From positions 31,311,676-31,321,675 of the forward strand of contig NC_135550.1 of the NCBI RefSeq assembly GCF_964340395.1: DNA of 10,000 bases, written 5' to 3'. The position numbers were made by a program, and so were the translations under genes. Origin of the DNA: Glandiceps talaboti. Lineage: Eukaryota > Hemichordata > Enteropneusta > Spengelidae. The stretch's first letter is position 1; each line of letters starts with the position of its first letter. Shown one piece after another: positions 8,899-10,000 of this stretch. The notes beneath the pieces were generated by a model, which had not been told where the DNA came from, made no database searches, and saw only the letters and a program-made list of their open reading frames with translations.

Positions 8899-9924
8899 GA
8901 TTTTAATTGACAATGTTAAAAGGACCTGACCGGTTGTATAACGCATCCATTGAAAATCAAATCCCATTCAAACTTCAAATAGTATTAAATTGGGGAAACA
9001 GGCTGGCTGGGTAAATAAATCATTTTTAAGTTTTAAACGCGTTCTTTCATCTCCTACTTGTTAAGGAACAACAGATGTATTATCCTGTATGTAAGTATTT
9101 TGGTTGGTAATAGCAATTCCTCTGATACTGCTCCATCTTCTATTCAGGTATACTAAGCTGAAATGAACTGGTATTATTTATGTACTGTTAGACCAGCTCA
9201 GTTTCCTATCCATCAATTACGTTGCAATTCATTTATAACAACACAAAAAGTATACAAACCATCACCATAAAGCCGTTACGGAAACATGAATATAATCTGG
9301 ATCAAGCTGTATTTTAAAGAATTGTAAAGTCTAAACAGAATTCCACATTCCCGCTTTGAAAAAAAATAATTATCGGGGATGAAATCGACAAAAGAGCATT
9401 TTGATGACTGACAGGTACCTTAGTTTGTGATCAGAAAAGAACAACCCCTACTAGCTAGATCAATAATTCTATCCCGATGACATTCATTATCAAAACATAA
9501 CCGATCAGTGCACGCAGAAATCGTTAGAGTATTTTGTAAAACCTCTTGTACGACAGCATGAAGGAGATAAGTCGTTGACCCATTGATTATAAACCTACCA
9601 CAGTCATGAGACGCGAAGTTAACACACAAAAGAAATGCTTGCATTCTATATTTGTGAAAACACATCTATCTGCAAAATATACCGATGTCAGAAATCGAAG
9701 GAGGGGGAAGGGGTTTAACCAAAGGGTAGTCACTGTACACTTGTTGATTTTCATGTAGTTGTATGAATGACTTGAAGGGTTCGGTTTCGTATTTCATCTA
9801 CCTGTGGAATCAAACAGTAGGGATACAACCGCGCAACCGCATCAACCCTGACAGCCAATGACAGTGTCAAGTTTTAAGTTACAATGATTCTCAGTAAACT
9901 GGACGTAAACTCAACTCTCTGTGT
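8899..9924. other. Region without a supported gene
   Basis: AT-rich. The longest frame is on the minus strand, 9665-9420 (81 codons, reading NFASHDCGRF early and Cys-rich later). It has no upstream in-frame acceptor and no recognised family, so it is not called a gene. A G-rich patch at 9700-9717 has too few G-runs for a standard quadruplex. Confidence 0.45.
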
Positions 9925-9930
9925 TTCTAA

Positions 9931-9975
9931 ACTCAGTCTGAGTAATGTTCGCCTTCTTCATACCAGCTTCATCAG
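9931..9975 (-). other. Hammerhead-like / retroelement-end-like motif (weak)
   Basis: Read on the minus strand, CTGATGA (9975-9969) is followed, after 18 bases, by GAAC at 9950-9947 and then the palindromic ACTCAGACTGAGT (9943-9931). CTGATGA...GAAA is the core of hammerhead ribozymes, which Penelope-like retroelements carry in their terminal repeats. Here the last core base differs (GAAC), stem II is poor and no clear cleavage triplet is seen, so any element would be decayed. It may continue beyond the window. Confidence 0.15.
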
Positions 9976-10000
9976 ATCATTAAAACTGAAGTAATAACAC

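Noticed and set aside
9420-9665. Minus-strand 81-codon ORF with NFASHDCG, faintly like the start of a SUN-type domain
   Set aside because: The rest of the domain does not align convincingly, an in-frame stop lies between the nearest good acceptor and the ATG, and codon use looks random.
9700-9717. G-rich patch as a G-quadruplex
   Set aside because: Only two or three runs of three or more G lie within reach; a standard quadruplex needs four.

Overview
The window looks like nuclear DNA of an animal, most likely a marine invertebrate. It is AT-rich, has no compact ORFs or operon structure, carries long (TC)n, (CTGT)n and (GTTT)n microsatellites, and holds a short inverted-repeat transposon relic and intron/exon-like signals. 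The general texture would suit an invertebrate deuterostome such as a hemichordate or amphioxus, but no recognised gene fixes the species, so this is a weak inference.

Left edge (1 to about 960): the best gene evidence in the window. A minus-strand gene appears to start at 846 and run off the left edge in three short exons (846-811, 378-280, 36-1). All are joined by phase-0 introns of 432 and 243 bp. The start codon is embedded in an exact match to the YY1 consensus, and a CpG-dense, TATA-containing stretch lies upstream of it. No exon reaches 60 codons. The visible 57 residues were not recognised as a known family.

960-2900: upstream sequence of that gene. It holds a 30-bp element duplicated exactly 180 bp apart and a non-autonomous DNA-transposon-like element (1369-2177). 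That element has 21-bp terminal inverted repeats, a possible TA target duplication and subterminal direct repeats. C10 and C12 runs flank it. A minus-strand 53-codon ORF (2242-2403) and a near-perfect 17-bp-stem hairpin (2886-2922) follow.

2900-5180: low-complexity AT-rich DNA with no convincing gene, a C12 run and small hairpins.

5180-5881: a (GTTT)n tract, then about 435 bp of nested microsatellites (GTCT, CTGT, ACTG, TATG, then about 13 CTGT and exactly 50 TC units).

5882-8100: mostly anonymous sequence with a pure (TC)47 tract. Several well-formed plus-strand splice-site pairs bracket short open exons that share compatible phase. They may belong to a plus-strand gene, but chance is a serious alternative.

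8100-10000: no supported gene. There is an 8-bp perfect inverted repeat, a C14 run and, at the right edge, a minus-strand motif resembling the hammerhead-like core found in Penelope-type retroelements. Nothing here resembles a bacterial system, CRISPR, rRNA or tRNA.
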